This document shows positions 59,267-64,000 of a stretch of 64,000 nt of DNA, piece after piece. Made by a program: the position numbers and the translations under genes. Below the pieces are notes generated by a model, which did no database searches, was not told the DNA's origin, and saw only the letters and a program-made list of their open reading frames with translations. The DNA is from Lates calcarifer. Taxonomy: Eukaryota > Chordata > Actinopteri > Centropomidae. The DNA is taken from NCBI RefSeq assembly GCF_001640805.2, contig NC_066851.1, forward strand, positions 23,031,493 to 23,095,492, written 5' to 3'. The stretch's first letter is position 1. The number at the start of each line of letters is the position of its first letter.

Positions 59267-59587
59267 CACAAGTCTGAACGGGCAGAACGTATTTTTGTTT
59301 TTAATGTACTCTTTTGCTTCTACAAACAAAAACATACACCGTGAGAGGAATCTGTAAGGTACAGTCACATAAAGACCATGGTTCTTTGGCACTGCCTGTT
59401 AAATTTATATCAAATAATCAGATGATTTCTGTCTCTAAAAAAAGGTTTCAGAACAAACACTCTAATCTCCAGGTAAATTTAGTTTGCTTGTGCTTTTATT
59501 GTGCTTGAATGGTTTCTCTACTTTACTACCAGGCATGCCATCAATCTTCGTTTTATTTCTGACAGTGGCAAATGTAATCTTGAATCT

Positions 59588-59682
59588 ATTAAACACTCAA
59601 TAGCTTTGTAAAAATGCTTCTGTTTGTTGTCTGCTCTGCTCATAATGTAATCCAGAGCTAGAACTCTTTAAGTTATAATAAA
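59588..59682 (+). terminator. gphb5 polyadenylation signals
   Basis: ATTAAA at 59588-59593 and AATAAA at 59677-59682 follow the stop codon by 322 and 411 bp. Either could end the transcript. Confidence 0.5.
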
Positions 59683-59699
59683 TAATAATTTACAGGGTA

Positions 59700-62600
59700 A
59701 CTTTTGGTCATGCAGATTAGACCATCAAGACTCCTCTGCCATATTTTCATTTGAGTGGCTGTTCAGTGAATGAACAGAAGCAAGTTTTGATTTACTGAAT
59801 TTCAGTTTCATAATTTGAATGACTAACACACAGGGCTTTATTTGTTTATTTCTCCCACAAGCTGAAATGTGTGTTTTCTCGTAGCACTGCTCCACAGGGA
59901 GGTCAGAGGTCAGGGCTCAGCATCCCTGGAGCGGGTGGGGATTGAGTGTCCTGCTACAGGACACTTCAGTAACACAGATGTTCACTGTCATGGGGCTCTG
60001 ACCTTCCAGTTATCTCTTTAAACCTTCTTTAATATAATGCTAAAACCTTAAATCAATATTATTCTTTTCACCTGTGAGATTGAACGTGCCTTTCTTAACA
60101 AGTAGAAATATCTCACCTACTTTTACATCGATGAGAACTTTTCCTTATGAAATCTAGAGGTCAGTTTTAAAGCTCATGATTATGATAACTGACATAATTA
60201 ACAATCAGTCTTTCAAGTAATAATCAGTCACTGATGGGAGGCTGATGATCTGACCGCTCATTAGCGCTTAATTAACTAAAGTGAACTCTGAGGCCAAACG
60301 TCCTGCTGGTTAGTCATCAGTGTCGGGGCAAAAAAACAGCCCTGGCTAAGTGTTATTATTTGTATGATTCCCAAGGAGAACAGGGTTTATGTAATCCCTG
60401 AGCACTCACATGTCACAGAGGAGCTGCAGGGCTGTGTTTGAGCCCCAGAGCTCAGAGGGAAACAGAACACTCTCTCTTCTTCTATCGGTCTCTGTTTGGC
60501 TTTGTCCACACAGCTGTGAGCTGCTGCAGAGGTTTTATTTATGGATGGTTACTGATATACACTTTTCCTTTAGGGAACATTACTGTCAGACTTCTCAACA
60601 AATCTGAGAATTGATCTGTTGTTATTTTGAATATTTATCATTAAGTGGAAAAATGGTTAAAAGAAAAAAAAGATATATATATATTAAACTGCATACATAA
60701 TGAAATGTGTTCTCTGTATTGCTCCTGTTTTCTTGGGTGTGTTTCCTGAGCTGTCCTTGTCATAAGATTACCTTATTTACTGAAAGGTATGATGGATAAA
60801 TAATATGAATTAATAAAGGACATGACAACAGGTAACAGACATACATTCGATTTTGTCAAGTCATCAAAATAAGACTGAGAGCAGAGACGAGTCACTGGGT
60901 GTTTTTCTGACCATCAGGTCATCTGAATGACACTGAGTAAGAGCGTGTTATCATCATGATTGACACTTCAATTAGTACAAAGACTCATTAAGTTCTATTG
61001 ATTCCTCTCCATTTTTAGAGGCCATATCTGTACTCTGATCAAGTAAAAGTAACATTCTGACTTTTGTCTTTTAACTGTAACACTAAACTGTGGACTGACA
61101 GGGCCACCTTATACTGGGAAACTGAAGTTGCACATGTTAACAATCAATTGTTTTGATGTATTATGTAAAATCTGAAACACTGGCTTTGCATTTGCTCATT
61201 TGAAGAGTAACTGAATATCAGGCCAAACACCTGACAGAGTACTGATACACTTCTACATCACCCCAGAGACACAATTTAGATTTTTCTAAAGGAATTGAAT
61301 TTGAAGAAACAATGAACAGTATCAAAACTGCTGTCTCATGTTTGAATTTCAACCACCCTACACATCAATACTTCACATCAGCTTGCAGAGTGTACAGAAG
61401 GTTTGTGGTGACGGATCTTTCAGCCAATTGGATTTTGAACTTCAAAGAAGAAAAACTCAACACATGCTGAGATTCTGTTCAGTTTTATCTGCAATCCACT
61501 GGCATTTATTCACCGCTTTATACCAAGAAGCACAGAAAAAGAAAAACAGTAAAATAGAATAGGTTATATTGTTGGATTGTTGCAAAGCAGAGTCCAGAAC
61601 AGAAGCACAAACTGCCATAAAAAAGGGAGATGCATAAACAAACAGCAGTCAGTCAGTGTGAGTGCTGAAGAGGCTCGTGAGGAGAAAATGGAGAGGTTAA
61701 AGGAGAAACAGATGAGAGGTTAGCTGTCTGGGCCGTTTGCTCTCCTGAGACCTCTGTTATCTTCAACAACCCTGACAGGAGAGTCGCTGTAATGACCCCC
61801 GCTGTCCTAATCATTCCTGACATTACCACTTCCTCCTCTGGCTGTAGGGGAGGTGGGGGGGCTGTAAAGGCTCTTGGCAGGAAAACCATAACGCAGGAGG
61901 AGGAAGAGGAGGAGGAGGAGGGGGCTCGTAGTGAAACCATCAACAGAGATTCCTAGCCTGAAGTCTGCAGCTCCTCTGGGAGCTCAGAGGGAAACACGAT
62001 GACTCAGATCAGAGACCTTTTGTTTAGGGTGAAATGAGCAGCGCTCTCTTGATCATTTCATCTAAAGGGGTCACTGAGGGGTCAAATGGATTGTTGAGAA
62101 ATATCACTTTCCAACCCATACTTGAACTGTTTAAAGCTCTAATACTCAGTATTTTCATGTAAACAATGAACCAGCAGATTACATTTAATGTGGGGGGAAG
62201 TGCTGCTATCACTACACTTCTTTTTAGCCTCTCTGTTTTGGTTTTACAGCACATTTACTGGAAGAGCTTCAGTGCTCTCATCAGCCCTGTTTTCAGCAGC
62301 AGGCAGCTGCACCTGCTCACGACTAAACAGCAGGCAAAGCTAGAGATTAGCTGGAGAGGGAAGTGGAACATCTGACAACTTAAGATCCAGATGTGTTTCT
62401 CAGGAGTTGGTGGAGAACAAATTTGAGCAAAAAGAAGAGAGAATATTGAACAAACATTCATCAGAGAGCGGAGCTAAAACGCTGGTGCCTCATATCAAAA
62501 ATCAACCAAAAGCAAACTGTCCACCAAACCTGGCAGTTACTCATCTGAAATAAATTCATCTGAAGAATTCTCCCGGGCTACTGGGTCACTAAAACAGTTT

Positions 62601-64000
62601 CCCCACTTTTCCTCACTAATAAACTGCAGGTTGGGATTATAGGCAGGTGAGCAGATTTTGCAGTCAAGTCGTTACGGGCAACTTCCCCTCTGCTGCGTCT
62701 GAAACAGCCTGACAGCTCCCAGCTGAGGTTATGAATTATACAGTCGCTCCTGCAGGGATGTGGGGTTGGCGAAGAGGATCTGTGAGAATGACAAAGCTCC
62801 GAGGGAGAGAACGGCAGAGCGGCTCTGTTAGGTGAGATTTCTCCAGGGACAAAGCCCACTCTAGATGGTTATCGCCTTTATTACCATTGACGTAATGTGA
62901 CAGCGGCGGCGTAGGTGATGGTTGATTGATGAACCTGCTCCTGCTGGAAGAAAACTGTGCACACAGCACTTTTTCAGCTGTGGAGTCATGAAAAGAATCA
63001 TGGGAAGCAATAATATATTGGTTTCCTTGTTGGTTTTGAACAAAGGAGGAGAGTACATTTGGAGGTACTGGTACTTCAGTATTACTACGTTTCAAAGGGA
63101 AATGTAGGACTTGTTATGTACAATAGCTGCAGTTACAAATGACTTTGCAGATTTACTGAATTCATGTAGAATTAATCAGTTTTAAACATATCACTACTTT
63201 TACACACTTTTTCCTCACCATCCCCCTCGCTGCTTTAGAGCAGAGCGCCCACAGGATACAATCTGTCAGCCTATCAGCCTTAAATACCACTGACATATAA
63301 TGTAACCGTGAGGGGTGGCGGTGGGGTCACAGCACGCCCACCTCCTCTGCAGGAGATAAAACAATAATGCCATTACAGCACCAGGAGGTCACACCACTGT
63401 CACAATACTGGCAGTGTGTTAAGCATTGCATAATCCCATTCAGCCATTTTTTTAACCACACAAAGAGACGGACTTTACACTCACAGCTCAGGGATTCGAG
63501 CTTGTGCTTTCATCTCGACGTGGACAAAACTTCATTTGCACACGATTAAAAGAAACCAACAGAGAGGACGGCAAAGGTGAAAGTGTCTGTGACCTGATAA
63601 TGAGGTGGTGAGAGTAGGAACAGATGGTGAGCGAAGAGAAGGAAGAAAATAAATCTAAATACACCAAGCAGTAATTATAAAAAACACTGTTCTATGATAC
63701 AGCAACATGAAAACTTCCCTAATATTCTAATAAGACACGCTGAACATGAGCATGATTTAGCTGATTTAGTCACGTAATTTAAAGACCGCTGGTTTGACTC
63801 GAGCAACACGTGCCTTTAGCCCTCCTCTCACCGAAGGTTCAAAATATAACAACACCTCCAAAGCTTAATGATTCATGTTATATCTTGTTAGTTTGATATG
63901 TAAAAACAGAGAAATGGAATTTATTACATTAAAACTGCTGGAGTTATTTCTTGGCAAACAACAGCCGGGTGTGGTGACGGTGCCACACAGAAATTTTAGC
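59700..64000. other. Intergenic sequence downstream of gphb5
   Basis: Apart from the DR1 at 59900 and a short TA run near 60673, nothing coding is supported. GC-richer patches at 61.70-61.93, 62.64-62.90 and 63.23-63.45 kb stand out from the AT-rich background, but no motif identifies them. Confidence 0.55.
59900..59912 (+). promoter_or_regulatory. DR1 element downstream of gphb5
   Basis: AGGTCA-G-AGGTCA is a perfect DR1. It lies in a third copy of the CCACAGGGAGGTCAG block, 0.63 kb past the gphb5 stop codon. Confidence 0.45.

Noticed and set aside
61653..61943. 96-codon minus-strand frame with a Ser run
   Set aside because: The Ser run comes from a GGA-type purine tract; no homology or gene structure.

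Overview
This is vertebrate nuclear DNA: long split genes with GT-AG introns, AT-rich introns, microsatellites and one CpG-rich promoter. Compact introns, together with the two gene families present, point to a teleost fish. The species cannot be fixed from the sequence.

The minus strand from about 45.8 kb to the left edge carries the 5' part of a giant nesprin gene, best called syne2 (nesprin-2). I could build 57 coding exons. Apart from the four exons with frame breaks described below, their splice phases agree throughout. In order they encode a short N-terminus (exon 1, 45.7 kb), a tandem pair of actin-binding calponin-homology domains (exons 2-8), a Ser/Pro linker, spectrin repeats (exons 10-21), a 4.0-kb Gln/Pro-rich exon (exon 22), more spectrin repeats (exons 23-56) including an array of near-paralogous single-exon repeats at 10.7-14.5 kb, and a giant exon (exon 57, 1-6989) that runs off the window. 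Exon 57 is built largely of a 54-residue (162-bp) tandem repeat carrying an S-P-T-K motif. The remaining rod and the KASH membrane anchor would lie beyond position 1. About 6,900 codons are in the window.

The coding frame is broken at about ten places, always by a net +1. Several of these can be shown to be single extra bases by comparison with sister repeats or by splice phase. I read them as consensus insertion errors, not decay.

Upstream of exon 1 lie a 6-kb noncoding stretch with possible 5' leader exons and a CpG-rich region around 52.1-53.15 kb with a perfect NRF1-type palindrome, probably the main syne2 promoter. Divergently oriented on the plus strand is gphb5 (thyrostimulin beta subunit), three coding exons at 56,410-59,266. 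Its second intron and 3' flank carry several nuclear-receptor-like direct repeats. The last 4 kb shows no gene I can support. No tRNA, rRNA, CRISPR array, or intact transposon was recognised.
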